Shown here: one piece after another, positions 9,618 to 19,816 of the stretch | Numbering within the stretch: the first letter of the stretch is position 1 | Layout: every line of letters begins with the position of its first letter | Assembly (NCBI GenBank): GCA_018261755.1 | Contig: JAGTRJ010000017.1 | Location: 34,764-98,763 of the forward strand | Direction of reading: 5' to 3' | DNA: 64,000 nt | DNA from: Burkholderiaceae bacterium | GTDB taxonomy: Bacteria; Pseudomonadota; Gammaproteobacteria; Burkholderiales; Burkholderiaceae_D | Position numbers and translations under genes: made by a program | The notes under the pieces: model-generated | The model's database searches: none | The model's input: only the letters and a program-made list of their open reading frames with translations | What the model was told of the DNA's origin: nothing

Positions 9618-9697
9618 AGCCATTTCGATGGCTTATCGCTAAAGCGTCGCAGGCTGTGATGGTTGACTGCGACCTTTCGTTCAATCATTACCGGAGC
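9618..9697 (+). promoter_or_regulatory. Structured 5' leader of metK with predicted H-type pseudoknot (candidate riboswitch)
   Basis: A small hairpin AGCCAT-TTCG-ATGGCT (9618-9633) is followed by stem 1 GTCGCAG/CTGCGAC (9646-9652 with 9667-9673). The loop segment TGATGGTTGA (9657-9666) is complementary to TCAATCATTA (9681-9690) over 10 pairs including two G-U. This gives a compact H-type pseudoknot whose last pair abuts the CCGGAG ribosome-binding site (9691-9696). The position just before SAM synthetase suggests control by SAM or a related ligand. It does not match the SAM-II or SAH consensus as I remember them. Confidence 0.5.
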
Positions 9698-9702
9698 TTG
9701 CG

Positions 9703-10866
<1,164 letters not shown>

Positions 10867-10885
10867 AAGCTCCGCCGTCTGCCAA

Positions 10886-10925
10886 AAAACAGCGAGCCAT
10901 GCAACACATGGCTCGCTGTTTTATT
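10886..10925 (+). terminator. metK terminator
   Basis: A perfect 16-bp stem (10886-10901 with 10907-10922) with a five-base loop, running into a T-rich end. It starts 20 nt after the metK stop. Confidence 0.9.
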
Positions 10926-11080
10926 TTGCGCGGAAGTTGCTGGTGCTGTTGTATTTAACCGTTAACCATTCACATTGGCTGTCGGCGCACGCTCGCGATT
11001 GAAATCGCTTGCGCCGGGGAGACAATAGCCCCAGATCATCGTGGCAGGCAACGACTGGTTGCGATATGGTCGTTGTTCTG

Positions 11081-11197
11081 TGGGGGTATATCGCCAAAAC
11101 CATGTGCTGGGCCACGGTTTTGCTGGCTGTTTTTAAATACTGGGTGGAGTATATTTTTTGGCCTTACTGACCCAAAATTTATTTGAGTCAGTTATTT
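11081..11197 (+). repeat. Intergenic repeat family, copy 2 (long form)
   Basis: GGGGGTATA box at 11082-11090, GGGCCAC at 11109-11115, TTGCTGG near 11120, AAATACT-GGGTGG-AGTATATTTTTTGGCC to 11163. It then continues with TTACTGACCC...GAGTCAGTTATTTTCAGGC up to the gph stop codon. This extended form is shared almost base for base with copy 7 in the opposite orientation. Confidence 0.85.
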
Positions 11198-11884
11198 TCA
11201 GGCGGCCTGCAATGCCGTCTGGCGTACCAGTTCCAGCAGTTGTTGCGGCGAAGCCATGATCCGGTCTGCGCCCCACGATGCCGTTTGCGTTTGATCGCAG
11301 TAGCCCCAGCCGGCGACCAGTGTCATCATGCCGGCCGCGCGCCCGGCCTGAATGTCGCGCAGGTCGTCGCCAACGTACCAGCAATGCTGCGGCGCAATCG
11401 ACAGCACGCGCGCCGCTTCCAGCAGCGGTGCCGGGTGCGGCTTCGAGTGCGGCGTGGTGTCGCCGGAAATCACGCATGCTGCCTGGTGCAGGCCTATTTT
11501 CGCCACCAGCGGGGTCGTGAAGCGGGCAAACTTGTTGGTGACGATGCCCCAAGGCATGCCCCGCTCGCACACGCCCTGCAGCAAACTGGAAATGCCGTCG
11601 AACAGGCTGCTGTTGACCATCAACGCCGACTGGTAGTTGTCGAGGAAGCCTTTCAGAAGTTCCGGATAGCCATCGTCTTCTGGTGTCAGGTTAAACGCTG
11701 CGCCAATTAATCCGCGAGCGCCGGCCGAAGCCACCGCGCGCAGTTTTTCATATGGCGCCGGTTCCAGCCCGCGTTCGGTGCGCAACAGGTTGACTGCTGC
11801 CGCCAGATCGGGGGCGGAATCGGCCAGCGTGCCATCGAGGTCGAACAGGATGGCGCGGGGCAGGGACAGGGTGGGGGTTTTCAT
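11198..11884 (-). CDS. gph: Phosphoglycolate phosphatase (HAD family)
   Basis: Removes phosphate from 2-phosphoglycolate, a product of DNA repair and oxygenase side reactions. 228 residues with HAD motif I FDLDGTLADS (nucleophile D15, acid D17), motif II around VNSSLFDG, and motif IV YVGDDLRDIQAGRAAGM. It follows ubiG by 21 nt on the same strand, the usual ubiG-gph arrangement in betaproteobacteria. HAD substrate calls are uncertain from sequence, but the context supports Gph. Confidence 0.9.
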   Translation of the reverse strand: MKTPTLSLPRAILFDLDGTLADSAPDLAAAVNLLRTERGLEPAPYEKLRAVASAGARGLIGAAFNLTPEDDGYPELLKGFLDNYQSALMVNSSLFDGISSLLQGVCERGMPWGIVTNKFARFTTPLVAKIGLHQAACVISGDTTPHSKPHPAPLLEAARVLSIAPQHCWYVGDDLRDIQAGRAAGMMTLVAGWGYCDQTQTASWGADRIMASPQQLLELVRQTALQAA

Positions 11885-11905
11885 AATTGTAAAAGGGACG
11901 GAATT

Positions 11906-12598
11906 TTATGGTTTCGTGCATGCCAGCAGGTAATTCACGCTGGCATCCTGAGTCAGGGAAAATACGTCGTTAAATGGGTTATAGCCAATGCCGGCAATCG
12001 CATCGACCGTCAGACCGGCGTGGCGTGCAAATTGCGACAGCTCCGCCGGGGTAATGAATTTCGTGAAATCGTGCGTGCCTTTCGGCAGCAGGCGCAGCAG
12101 TTGCTCGGCGCCGATAATGGCGAACAGATAGGATTTCGCGTTGCGGTTCAGTGTCGAGAAAAATACTTTTCCGCCCGGTTTGACCAGCGTGGCGCAGGCG
12201 CGCACGATGGATGCCGGATCCGGCACATGTTCGAGCATTTCCATGCAGGTGACGACGTCATACTGGCCTGGCTCGCGCGCTGCAAGATCTTCTGCCGCGA
12301 TGCATTCGTAACGCACGTTCGCGCCGGAGTCCAGGCTGTGCAATTTCGCGACCTGAAGTACCTGTTCCGTCAGGTCGATGCCGGTGACGCGCGCGCCTGC
12401 GTTCGCCATTGATTCGGCCAGGATCCCGCCGCCGCAGCCGATATCAAGCACGGCTTTGCCGGTCAGCGGCGCATGCTGCGCAATCCATCGCAACCGCAGT
12501 GGATTGACTGCGTGCAGCGGGCGAAATTCGGCTGTTTCATCCCACCAGCGGTGAGCGATGTCGGCAAATTTCCGCAGTTCTGAGGTGTCGGCGTTCAT
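11906..12598 (-). CDS. ubiG: Ubiquinone biosynthesis O-methyltransferase
   Basis: SAM-dependent methyltransferase acting at two O-methylation steps of ubiquinone synthesis. 230 residues; motif [14 protein letters not shown] (about 50-62), motif post-[12 protein letters not shown], and EMLEHVPDP. The N-terminal [25 protein letters not shown] is characteristic of UbiG. It is the first gene of a two-gene unit with gph. Confidence 0.95.
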   Translation of the reverse strand: MNADTSELRKFADIAHRWWDETAEFRPLHAVNPLRLRWIAQHAPLTGKAVLDIGCGGGILAESMANAGARVTGIDLTEQVLQVAKLHSLDSGANVRYECIAAEDLAAREPGQYDVVTCMEMLEHVPDPASIVRACATLVKPGGKVFFSTLNRNAKSYLFAIIGAEQLLRLLPKGTHDFTKFITPAELSQFARHAGLTVDAIAGIGYNPFNDVFSLTQDASVNYLLACTKP

Positions 12599-12679
12599 GT
12601 GTCGAAAACGGGCCGCAGTTCAATGAAAAATGGACGAGCAATCATTGATTATACGTGACACGCCCAAACTGGGGGCAGA

Positions 12680-12710
12680 AAAAAACCCCGCCGAAGCGGG
12701 GTTTTTGTTT
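12680..12710 (-). terminator. Terminator of the OmpA-like gene
   Basis: Stem CCCCGC/GCGGGG with loop CGAA (12686-12701), A-run to the left and T-run to the right, so it is bidirectional. It lies just after the stop of the OmpA-like gene and separates it from ubiG. Confidence 0.88.
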
Positions 12711-12724
12711 TTCCAGAAGCCGGG

Positions 12725-13327
12725 TTATTTCGGCGAACCAACGACCTCGATTTCCACGCGACGGTTCTTTGCGCGGCCTTGCTTGGTCTTGTTGGTAGCG
12801 ATCGGCTGTTTCTCGCCTTTGCCTTCGGTGTAGACTTGTTTCGGATCAACGCCTTTCTTGACCAGATATGCCTTCACTGCTTCAGCGCGGCGAACGGACA
12901 GTTTCTGGTTGTATGCATCGGAACCGATCGAGTCGGTATGGCCCGTTGCGATGATGACTTCAACGTTCACGCCTTTGATGTCTTTAACCAGTTTGTCCAG
13001 CTTGGCTTTGCCTGCTGGCTTCACGATTGCCTTGTCGAAATCGAAGAATGCGTCAGCAGCGTAGGTAACTTTCTTGGAACCAGCAACCGGCTTGCTCGGC
13101 TCGGCAGCTTTTGCCGGAGCGGCGCCGTCGCAACCGGCAACGGCGTCAGCCGGCGTCCAGTAGCCAGTGTGCCAGCACAGGCCGAAACCGCTGCGAGCGA
13201 TTACGCCACGGCCGTCTTGTACATAGGCGCTGTACGGGCTGTTAGCCTTGATGTCGGTCGTTTGAGCAGAAGCAGAAATTGCCACAACTGCGGAGGCAGC
13301 TAATACAAGTTTAATCAGTTTATTCAT
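12725..13327 (-). CDS. ompA: OmpA-family outer-membrane / peptidoglycan-binding protein
   Basis: 200 residues from the ATG at 13327, preceded by GAGGGGAAAAAT; a longer frame to 13441 has no signal peptide at its start. Signal peptide MNKLIKLVLAASAVVAISASA. A short segment GFGLCWHTGYWTPADAVAGCDG with two cysteines is followed by an OmpA-like domain (about 90-195): FFDFDKAIVKPAGKAKLDKL, TGHTDSIGSDAYNQKLSVRR, GKGEKQPIATN and RRVEIEV. It has no eight-stranded barrel, so it is the small periplasmic type common in Burkholderiales. The TGHTDS and NRRVE regions bind diaminopimelate in this family. Confidence 0.9.
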   Translation of the reverse strand: MNKLIKLVLAASAVVAISASAQTTDIKANSPYSAYVQDGRGVIARSGFGLCWHTGYWTPADAVAGCDGAAPAKAAEPSKPVAGSKKVTYAADAFFDFDKAIVKPAGKAKLDKLVKDIKGVNVEVIIATGHTDSIGSDAYNQKLSVRRAEAVKAYLVKKGVDPKQVYTEGKGEKQPIATNKTKQGRAKNRRVEIEVVGSPK

Positions 13328-13864
13328 ATTTTTCCCCTCGGGTGAGATATCCGCAGATAGGCTGCGCATCGAATTTACTGCAATTTTCCAAAAATGGTAC
13401 ACACGAAACCAATAATAGCGAAACAGGCAAAGCCTGTACAACGCGTTCAGTTACATTTTGACACACGGATGCGTTTCCATTGACGCTTGTCAATCAATCG
13501 GAAACGGTTTTCCTTGATTTGTCGCATTTTCGCAACCGGCTAAAAAAGCAGCAAATTTGCGCGGTTTAGCAGAAAACTCCTTGTTTTCATCAGGTTCCGG
13601 AATTTGTTGAAGGAACGGGCTGAGGTTCTCGAGTTTGTCCGGTTGGCACAGTGGTGCGATGGCGGTTGTTGCGCCAGCATGCAGGCCGTTTTGACATGCG
13701 CCGAAATGTCTGGGGCGTAATGCCACATGGTAAAATCCAAGTCGGCAGACAGGGAGTTCATTGTCAGCTGATTAATTGTGACATGTCAACACTGCGGGCG
13801 TCCGCGGCATTCATGTTGCCGGCCCCGAAACAGGTTATCAAGCCAGTCAAACTGCATTCCCATA
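13328..13864. other. Intergenic region between ompA and gyrA
   Basis: This 537-bp divergent space has no credible gene. It contains an inverted repeat TTGACGCTTGTCAA (13480-13493), a TTGACA (13693) without a good -10, and a near-perfect palindrome around TGACATGTCA (13779-13788) about 76 nt before the gyrA start. Promoters of both genes must lie here. Confidence 0.5.
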
Positions 13865-13936
13865 ATGGATCAATTCGCCAAAGAAACCATCCCGATTTCC
13901 CTCGAAGAAGAAATGCGCAAGAGCTACCTCGATTAG
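13865..13936 (+). pseudogene. gyrA: Detached 5' end of gyrA, closed by an in-frame TAG
   Basis: The reading frame from the ATG at 13865 gives MDQFAKETIPISLEEEMRKS then YLD and TAG (13934-13936). It is the normal GyrA N-terminus of this group. The very next codons, in the same frame, are KPVHRRVLF. The conserved segment YAMSVIVGRALPDVRDGL that always lies between them is absent. Joining the first two bases of the Tyr codon (TA) to the last base of the Leu codon (G) after loss of 51 nt explains the TAG exactly. Confidence 0.85.
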
Positions 13937-13942
13937 AAGCCG

Positions 13943-16426
13943 GTGCATCGCCGCGTGTTGTTCGCGATGCATGAAATGAACAATGTTTTCAACCGGCCGT
14001 ACGTGAAATGCGCGCGCGTCGTCGGCGAAGTAATGGGCAAGTACCACCCGCACGGCGACCAGTCGATTTACGACACGCTGGTGCGGATGGCGCAGGATTT
14101 TTCGCTCCGCTACACGCTGGTTGACGGGCAGGGCAATTTCGGATCAGTCGACGGCGACGCGGCGGCGGCAATGCGTTATACCGAATGCCGGCTGGACAAG
14201 ATTGCGAATGAAATTCTGGCTGACATCGACAAGGAAACGGTCGATTTCGTGCCGAATTACGACGGCAAGGAACTGGAACCTTCGGTGTTGCCGACCCGAA
14301 TCCCGAACCTGCTGATCAACGGATCATCCGGCATCGCGGTCGGGATGGCGACCAACATTCCGCCGCACAACATCACGGAAGTGATCAACGGCGCGCTGCA
14401 CGTGCTGCACAATCCGGAATGCAGCATCGACGAGCTGATCGATATCATTCCGGCGCCGGATTTCCCGACCGCCGGCATCATCTACGGCGTATCCGGCGTG
14501 CGCGACGGTTACCGCACCGGCCGCGGCCGGGTGGTGATGCGCGCGAAGACGCATTTCGAGGAATTCGGCCGCGACAACCGCAGTGCGATCATCATCGACG
14601 AGCTGCCATACCAGGTCAACAAGAAAAGCCTGCTGGAGAAAATCGCCGAAGGCGTGCGCGACAAAAAGCTCGAAGGCATCTCCGACATCCGCGACGAATC
14701 GGACAAATCCGGCATGCGTGTGGTAATCGAATTGCGACGTGGCGAAGTGCCGGAAGTGGTGCTGAACAACCTGTACAAGCAGACGCAACTGCAGGATACG
14801 TTCGGCATGAACATGGTGGCGCTGGTGAACGGTCAGCCAAAACTGCTGAACCTGAAGCAGATGCTCGAATGCTTCCTGTCGCATCGGCGCGAGGTGGTCA
14901 CCCGCCGTACCGTGTTCGATCTGCGCAGGGCGCGCGAACGCGGCCACGTGCTCGAAGGCCTGGCAGTGGCGCTGGCGAACATTGACGATTTCATCGCCAT
15001 CATCAAGGCAGCGCCGACGCCGCCAGTGGCACGACAGGAATTGATGGCGCGTTCGTGGGATTCGTCACTGGTGCGCGAAATGCTGGCGCGGACGGGAGAG
15101 GAAAACCCGGCCGGCGTGGCAGCGTTCCGGCCGGAAAACCTGCCCCGGCACTACGGTTTGCAAAAGGACGGGCTGTATCGCCTGTCGGAAGAGCAGGCGC
15201 AGGAAATCCTGCAGATGCGTCTGCAACGCCTGACCGGACTGGAACAGGATCGGATCGTCAACGAATACAAGGACGTGATGGCGCAGATCGCCGATCTGCT
15301 CGACATCCTGGCTCGGCCGGAGCGAGTGGTGGCGATTATCGGCGATGAGCTGGCGCAGGCGAAAAACGAATACGGCGAAGGCGGCAAGGATGTGCGCCGG
15401 TCGCAGCTCGAGCTGAATGCGACCGATCTCGAAACGGAAGATCTGATCACGCCGCAGGACATGGTGGTGACGCTGTCGCATACCGGCTACATGAAATCGC
15501 AGCCGGTATCCGAATATCGTGCCCAGCGGCGCGGCGGCCGTGGCCGGCAGGCGGCGGCGACCAAGGATGACGACTGGATCGATCAACTATTCATCGCGAA
15601 TACGCACGATTACATTCTGTGCTTCTCGAACCGCGGCCGTGTCTACTGGCTGAAAGTGTGGGAAGTGCCGCAAGGTTCGCGCGCGGCGCGCGGCAAGCCG
15701 ATCGTCAACATGTTCCCGCTGCAGGATGGCGAAAAGATTACGGTGATCCTGCCGCTGTCGGGCGAGAACCGTACATTCCCGGAAGACCGCTACATATTCA
15801 TGGCGACCAGCCTCGGCACGGTCAAGAAAACGGCATTGTCCGACTTCAGCAATCCGCGCAAGGCCGGCATCATCGCGGTCGATCTGGACGATGGCGATTT
15901 CCTGATCGGCGCCGCACTGACCGATGGTCAGCACGACGTGATGCTGTTCTCCGATGCCGGCAAGGCGGTGCGTTTCGACGAGAACGATGTGCGGCCGATG
16001 GGGCGTACCGCGCGCGGCGTGCGTGGCATGAATCTCGAAGACGAACAGCAGGTGATCGCGTTGCTGGTGGCGGAAAACGAGCAGCAGTCGGTGCTGACGG
16101 CAACGGAAAACGGTTATGGCAAGCGCACCCCGATCGGCGAATACACCCGTCACGGCCGCGGCACCAAGGGCATGATTGCGATTCAGACCTCTGAGCGCAA
16201 TGGCAAGGTGGTGGCTGCGACGCTGGTGGATGAGAACGATGAAATCATGCTGATCACGACCGGCGGCGTACTGATTCGCACGCGGGTGGCAGAGATTCGC
16301 GAAATGGGGCGCGCGACGCAGGGCGTGACGCTGATCGCGGTTGAGGATGGCACCACGCTGTCCGGCCTGCAGCGTATTCTGGAATCCGATATCGACGAAG
16401 AGAACGGCCACGCCGACCCAGCATGA
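13943..16426 (+). CDS. gyrA: DNA gyrase subunit A, N-terminus missing (frame open from GTG 13943)
   Basis: GyrA cuts and rejoins DNA for negative supercoiling with GyrB. The 827 open codons begin at [13 protein letters not shown] and include the GKYHPHGD region, the catalytic tyrosine in AAAMRYTE, the coiled-coil and gate region, and a full C-terminal wrapping domain with the GyrA box QRRGGRG. The normal start at 13865 is cut off by TAG at 13934 after an apparent 51-nt deletion, so the intact subunit cannot be made from this sequence without readthrough; any restart at GTG 13943 would lack the N-terminal arm and first helix. Everything downstream is undamaged, so either the lesion is very recent or it is an assembly error. 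The stop overlaps the serC ATG. Confidence 0.9.
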   Translation: MHRRVLFAMHEMNNVFNRPYVKCARVVGEVMGKYHPHGDQSIYDTLVRMAQDFSLRYTLVDGQGNFGSVDGDAAAAMRYTECRLDKIANEILADIDKETVDFVPNYDGKELEPSVLPTRIPNLLINGSSGIAVGMATNIPPHNITEVINGALHVLHNPECSIDELIDIIPAPDFPTAGIIYGVSGVRDGYRTGRGRVVMRAKTHFEEFGRDNRSAIIIDELPYQVNKKSLLEKIAEGVRDKKLEGISDIRDESDKSGMRVVIELRRGEVPEVVLNNLYKQTQLQDTFGMNMVALVNGQPKLLNLKQMLECFLSHRREVVTRRTVFDLRRARERGHVLEGLAVALANIDDFIAIIKAAPTPPVARQELMARSWDSSLVREMLARTGEENPAGVAAFRPENLPRHYGLQKDGLYRLSEEQAQEILQMRLQRLTGLEQDRIVNEYKDVMAQIADLLDILARPERVVAIIGDELAQAKNEYGEGGKDVRRSQLELNATDLETEDLITPQDMVVTLSHTGYMKSQPVSEYRAQRRGGRGRQAAATKDDDWIDQLFIANTHDYILCFSNRGRVYWLKVWEVPQGSRAARGKPIVNMFPLQDGEKITVILPLSGENRTFPEDRYIFMATSLGTVKKTALSDFSNPRKAGIIAVDLDDGDFLIGAALTDGQHDVMLFSDAGKAVRFDENDVRPMGRTARGVRGMNLEDEQQVIALLVAENEQQSVLTATENGYGKRTPIGEYTRHGRGTKGMIAIQTSERNGKVVAATLVDENDEIMLITTGGVLIRTRVAEIREMGRATQGVTLIAVEDGTTLSGLQRILESDIDEENGHADPA

Positions 16427-17523
16427 CGCGCGCGTTCAACTTTTCGGCCGGCCCGGCATTGCTTCCCGAAGAGGTGCTGCAACAGGCTGCGGCCGAAATG
16501 CTGGACTGGCGCAGCAGCGGCATGTCAGTGATGGAAATGAGCCATCGCGGGCCGCAGTTCATGTCGATCATGCAGGCGGCACAAAGCGATTTGCGCGAAC
16601 TGCTGGCAGTGCCTGCAAATTATCGCATTCTGTTCATGCAGGGCGGTGCGATTGCGCAGAATGCCATCGTGCCGATGAATCTTCTGGGGCGAGTTTCGCA
16701 GCCGGCAACCATCGATTTCATCCATACCGGCCACTGGTCTGGCCGGTCGATGGGCGATGCTGCCAAGTATGCGAAGGTGAACATTGTCGCATCATCGCAG
16801 CAGAACGGTTTTACCGCCATTCCGCCGCGCAGTGCGTGGCAACTGTCGCCGCATGCGGCGTATGTGCATGTCTGCACCAACGAAACCGTGCATGGGGTCG
16901 AATTCCATTTCACGCCGGATATGGGCGAGAACGATGACTGCGTGCCGCTGGTGGCGGACATGTCATCGCACATTTTGTCGCGCGCAATCGATGTGTCGAA
17001 ATACGGCGTGATTTTTGCTGGTGCGCAAAAGAACATGGGAATCGCGGGCCTGACGGTGGTCATCGTGCGCGAGGATTTGATCGGCCATGCGTTGCCGTTC
17101 TGCCCGTCGGCGTTTGACTGGAAAAAGGTTGCGGACCACGATTCGATGTTCAACACGCCGCCAACCTTTGCGATTTACATGGCAGGGCTGGTGTTCCAGT
17201 GGCTGAAGCGTCAGGGTGGCGTGGCTGCCATCGAACAGCGCAACATCGAGAAAGCCGCGCTGCTGTACGATTGCATCGATGCGAGCGATTTTTACTCCAA
17301 TCCCGTAGCGCAGGATTGCCGCTCACGCATGAACGTGCCGTTTTTTTTGCATGACTCTGCGCTGAACGAGGCCTTTCTTGCAGGCGCGCAGGAGCGCGGG
17401 CTGCTGCAATTGCGCGGTCACAGAACGCTTGGCGGGATGCGCGCATCAATCTACAACGCGATGCCAGTCGAGGGCGTGCAGGCGCTGGTCGATTATCTGC
17501 GTGAATTCGAACGGCGCCACTGA
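16423..17523 (+). CDS. serC: Phosphoserine aminotransferase
   Basis: PLP enzyme converting 3-phosphohydroxypyruvate to phosphoserine (serine synthesis) and acting in pyridoxal phosphate synthesis. 366 residues; opens [18 protein letters not shown], has [10 protein letters not shown], and the PLP lysine in [12 protein letters not shown] (K203). Starts by ATGA overlap with gyrA, so translation is coupled. It begins the amino acid run serC-pheA-hisC-tyrA-aroA. Confidence 0.97.
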   Translation: MTRAFNFSAGPALLPEEVLQQAAAEMLDWRSSGMSVMEMSHRGPQFMSIMQAAQSDLRELLAVPANYRILFMQGGAIAQNAIVPMNLLGRVSQPATIDFIHTGHWSGRSMGDAAKYAKVNIVASSQQNGFTAIPPRSAWQLSPHAAYVHVCTNETVHGVEFHFTPDMGENDDCVPLVADMSSHILSRAIDVSKYGVIFAGAQKNMGIAGLTVVIVREDLIGHALPFCPSAFDWKKVADHDSMFNTPPTFAIYMAGLVFQWLKRQGGVAAIEQRNIEKAALLYDCIDASDFYSNPVAQDCRSRMNVPFFLHDSALNEAFLAGAQERGLLQLRGHRTLGGMRASIYNAMPVEGVQALVDYLREFERRH

Positions 17524-17622
17524 CCAATGTGTTCATGCGCGCACAAATGCGCGTAACGCGTCGATAGCACGCAAATATGCAATACAATTGAAGGTTTAAT
17601 CACCTCAGGCTTTGGTTTTCTC

Positions 17623-18693
17623 ATGGACAAGGATCTCTTACCCTTACGCGACCAGATTGATGCCATCGATGCGCAATTGCTCGAATTGCTGAACCGCCGC
17701 GCCCGCGTTGCGCAACAGGTCGGCCATGTAAAAGCGAAAACCAATGCGCCAGTTTTTCGGCCGGAGCGCGAGGCACAGGTGTTGCGCGGCGTGGCCGAAC
17801 GCAATCCTGGCCCTTTGGTTAGTGCCGACCTGCAGACGATTTTCCGTGAAATCATGTCCGCTTGCCGGGCGCTGGAAAAGCGTACCGTGGTGGCTTATTT
17901 GGGACCGTCAGGCACTTATTCCGAACAGGCTGCCTATCAGCAGTTCGGCAGCGCGATCGAGGCACTGAGCTGCGCTTCGATTGATGAAGTCTTTCGTGCA
18001 GCCGAAGCGGGTACGGCTGATTTCGGTGTGGTGCCGATCGAAAATTCGACCGAAGGCACGATCAACCGTACACTGGATTTGCTGCTGCAAACGCCGCTGA
18101 CCATTAGCGGTGAATTGTCGATCCCGGTGCATCACAGTCTGATGACGAAGACGGGTTCGATGGATGGTATCAAGACCATTTGCGCGCATTCTCAGGCGCT
18201 GGCGCAGTGCCAGGTGTGGTTGACGCAGAATTTTCCGAACGTCGAACGCCAGGCTGTGGCCTCGAACGGCGAGGCGGCGCGGATGGCAGCCGAAGATCCG
18301 ACCATGGCGGCGGTTGCCAGCGAAATCGCCGGGCAGAAATACAATTTGCAGGTGGTGAAGGCGCATATTCAGGATGATCCGCACAATCGTACCCGCTTTG
18401 CCATCATCGGCCGCTTCAGGACGGTGTCGAGCGGGAATGACCAGACATCGCTGGTGCTGTCGGTGAAAAATCAGGCCGGCGCCGTTTACCGGATGCTTGA
18501 GCCGCTGGCCAAGCATGGAGTGTCGATGACGCGTTTCGAATCGCGTCCAGCGCGCACGGGAAGTTGGGAATACAACTTTTTCATCGATGTCGAAGGACAT
18601 GCGCAGGACGAGAAAGTAGCGAAGGCGCTGAAAGAGCTGGAAGAACGCGCTGCCTTTTTCAAGTTATTGGGTTCATACCCGTTCAGTCTATAA
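17623..18693 (+). CDS. pheA: Bifunctional chorismate mutase / prephenate dehydratase (P-protein)
   Basis: Turns chorismate into prephenate and then phenylpyruvate in phenylalanine synthesis. 356 residues: chorismate mutase domain about 1-80 (LLPLRDQIDAIDAQLLELLN), prephenate dehydratase about 88-265 (AYLGPSGTYSEQAA, VVPIENSTEG, NRTRFAIIG), and an ACT domain about 275-350 with TRFESRPARTGSWEYNFF, the ESRP motif for phenylalanine feedback binding. 99 nt separate it from serC. Confidence 0.96.
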   Translation: MDKDLLPLRDQIDAIDAQLLELLNRRARVAQQVGHVKAKTNAPVFRPEREAQVLRGVAERNPGPLVSADLQTIFREIMSACRALEKRTVVAYLGPSGTYSEQAAYQQFGSAIEALSCASIDEVFRAAEAGTADFGVVPIENSTEGTINRTLDLLLQTPLTISGELSIPVHHSLMTKTGSMDGIKTICAHSQALAQCQVWLTQNFPNVERQAVASNGEAARMAAEDPTMAAVASEIAGQKYNLQVVKAHIQDDPHNRTRFAIIGRFRTVSSGNDQTSLVLSVKNQAGAVYRMLEPLAKHGVSMTRFESRPARTGSWEYNFFIDVEGHAQDEKVAKALKELEERAAFFKLLGSYPFSL

Positions 18694-18701
18694 GGAACAT
18701 C

Positions 18702-19808
18702 ATGCCAAACCAACTCGGGCCGGAATACGTCCGCGCCATTGCACCCTATCAGGCTGGCAAGCCGATTTCCGAAGTCGCGCGCGAATTTGGCCTCGACGAA
18801 GCGAAGATCGTCAAGCTGGCGTCGAATGAAAACCCGCTGGGCATACCTGAATCGGCGCGCCGCGCGATGGAAACCGCTGTGGCAGAGATTGGTCGCTATC
18901 CGGATGCGAACGGCTTTGATTTGAAAGAGGCGATCTCGAAACGCTACAACGTGCCGCAGGAATGGATCACGCTCGGCAATGGCAGCAACGATATCCTCGA
19001 GTTGGCTGCGCACGCATTCGTCCAGCCAGGGCAGTCAGTGGTGTTCTCGCAGTATTCGTTCATCGTGTACGCGCTGGCGACGCAAGCGGTCGGCGGTCGC
19101 GGAATCGCCGTTCCAGCACAAAAATACGGTCACGATCTCGCAGCGATGCGGCGCGCAATTACATCCGATACGAAACTGGTATATATCGCCAATCCGAATA
19201 ATCCGACTGGCACCTTCATTCCGCCAAATGAAATCGAGGCGTTTCTGCAGGCCGTGCCGAAAAACGTCGTGGTTGTGATCGACGAGGCGTATAACGAATA
19301 CCTGAACCCGGAACTGCAATACGAATCGACCGACTGGGTGCGTCAGTTCCCGAACCTGCTGGTGTCGCGCACTTTCTCGAAGGCTTACGGACTGGCGGGC
19401 CTGCGTGTTGGCTTCGGTCTGGCGCAGCCGCCAATTACCGATTTGCTGAATCGCATCCGTCAGCCGTTCAACGTGAATTCGCTGGCGCAGGCGGCGGCGA
19501 TTGCAGCGCTGAACGATTCGGCCTTCCTGCAAAAAAGCGCGAAATTGAATGCAGATGGATATCGGCAGCTGGTGCAGGCGTTTGACGAGCTGGGGCTCGA
19601 ATACGTGCAGTCGTTCGGCAATTTCGTGCTGGTGAAAGTGGGCAACGACGATGGTGCCGGCGCGCGCGTGAACCTGGCGTTGTTGAAGAAGGGCATTATC
19701 GTGCGTCCGGTTGGTGGTTACGGACTGCCGCAGTGGTTGCGCATATCGATCGGTTTGCCGGAAGAAAATGCTGCGTTCATTGCCGCGCTGAAGGACGTGC
19801 TCGCTTGA
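18702..19808 (+). CDS. hisC: Histidinol-phosphate / aromatic aminotransferase
   Basis: 368-residue class I/II PLP aminotransferase of the HisC type. The start at 18702 follows AAGGAACATC; a longer frame from 18564 overlaps pheA and is rejected. PLP lysine in SRTFSKAYGLAG (K227), ASNENPLG substrate loop, and NPNNPTGT. Placed between pheA and tyrA, it probably transaminates phenylpyruvate and hydroxyphenylpyruvate as well as, or rather than, histidinol phosphate. No other his genes are nearby. Confidence 0.93.
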   Translation: MPNQLGPEYVRAIAPYQAGKPISEVAREFGLDEAKIVKLASNENPLGIPESARRAMETAVAEIGRYPDANGFDLKEAISKRYNVPQEWITLGNGSNDILELAAHAFVQPGQSVVFSQYSFIVYALATQAVGGRGIAVPAQKYGHDLAAMRRAITSDTKLVYIANPNNPTGTFIPPNEIEAFLQAVPKNVVVVIDEAYNEYLNPELQYESTDWVRQFPNLLVSRTFSKAYGLAGLRVGFGLAQPPITDLLNRIRQPFNVNSLAQAAAIAALNDSAFLQKSAKLNADGYRQLVQAFDELGLEYVQSFGNFVLVKVGNDDGAGARVNLALLKKGIIVRPVGGYGLPQWLRISIGLPEENAAFIAALKDVLA

Positions 19809-19816
19809 ATTCGCCG

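Larger units (their letters stand above)
10867..11197. other. Intergenic region between metK and gph
   Basis: This 331-bp convergent space contains the metK terminator (10886-10925), a hairpin-rich stretch (about 10981-11077) and repeat copy 2 (11081-11197). No credible coding sequence seen. Confidence 0.7.

Noticed and set aside
9618..9697. Direct assignment of the metK leader to SAM-II or the SAH riboswitch
   Set aside because: Topology is similar, but loop and stem sequences do not match the consensus as I remember it, so only a candidate structure is claimed.
13651..13974. 107-codon frame running into gyrA
   Set aside because: Out of frame with the GyrA N-terminal codons, no ribosome-binding site, no motif.
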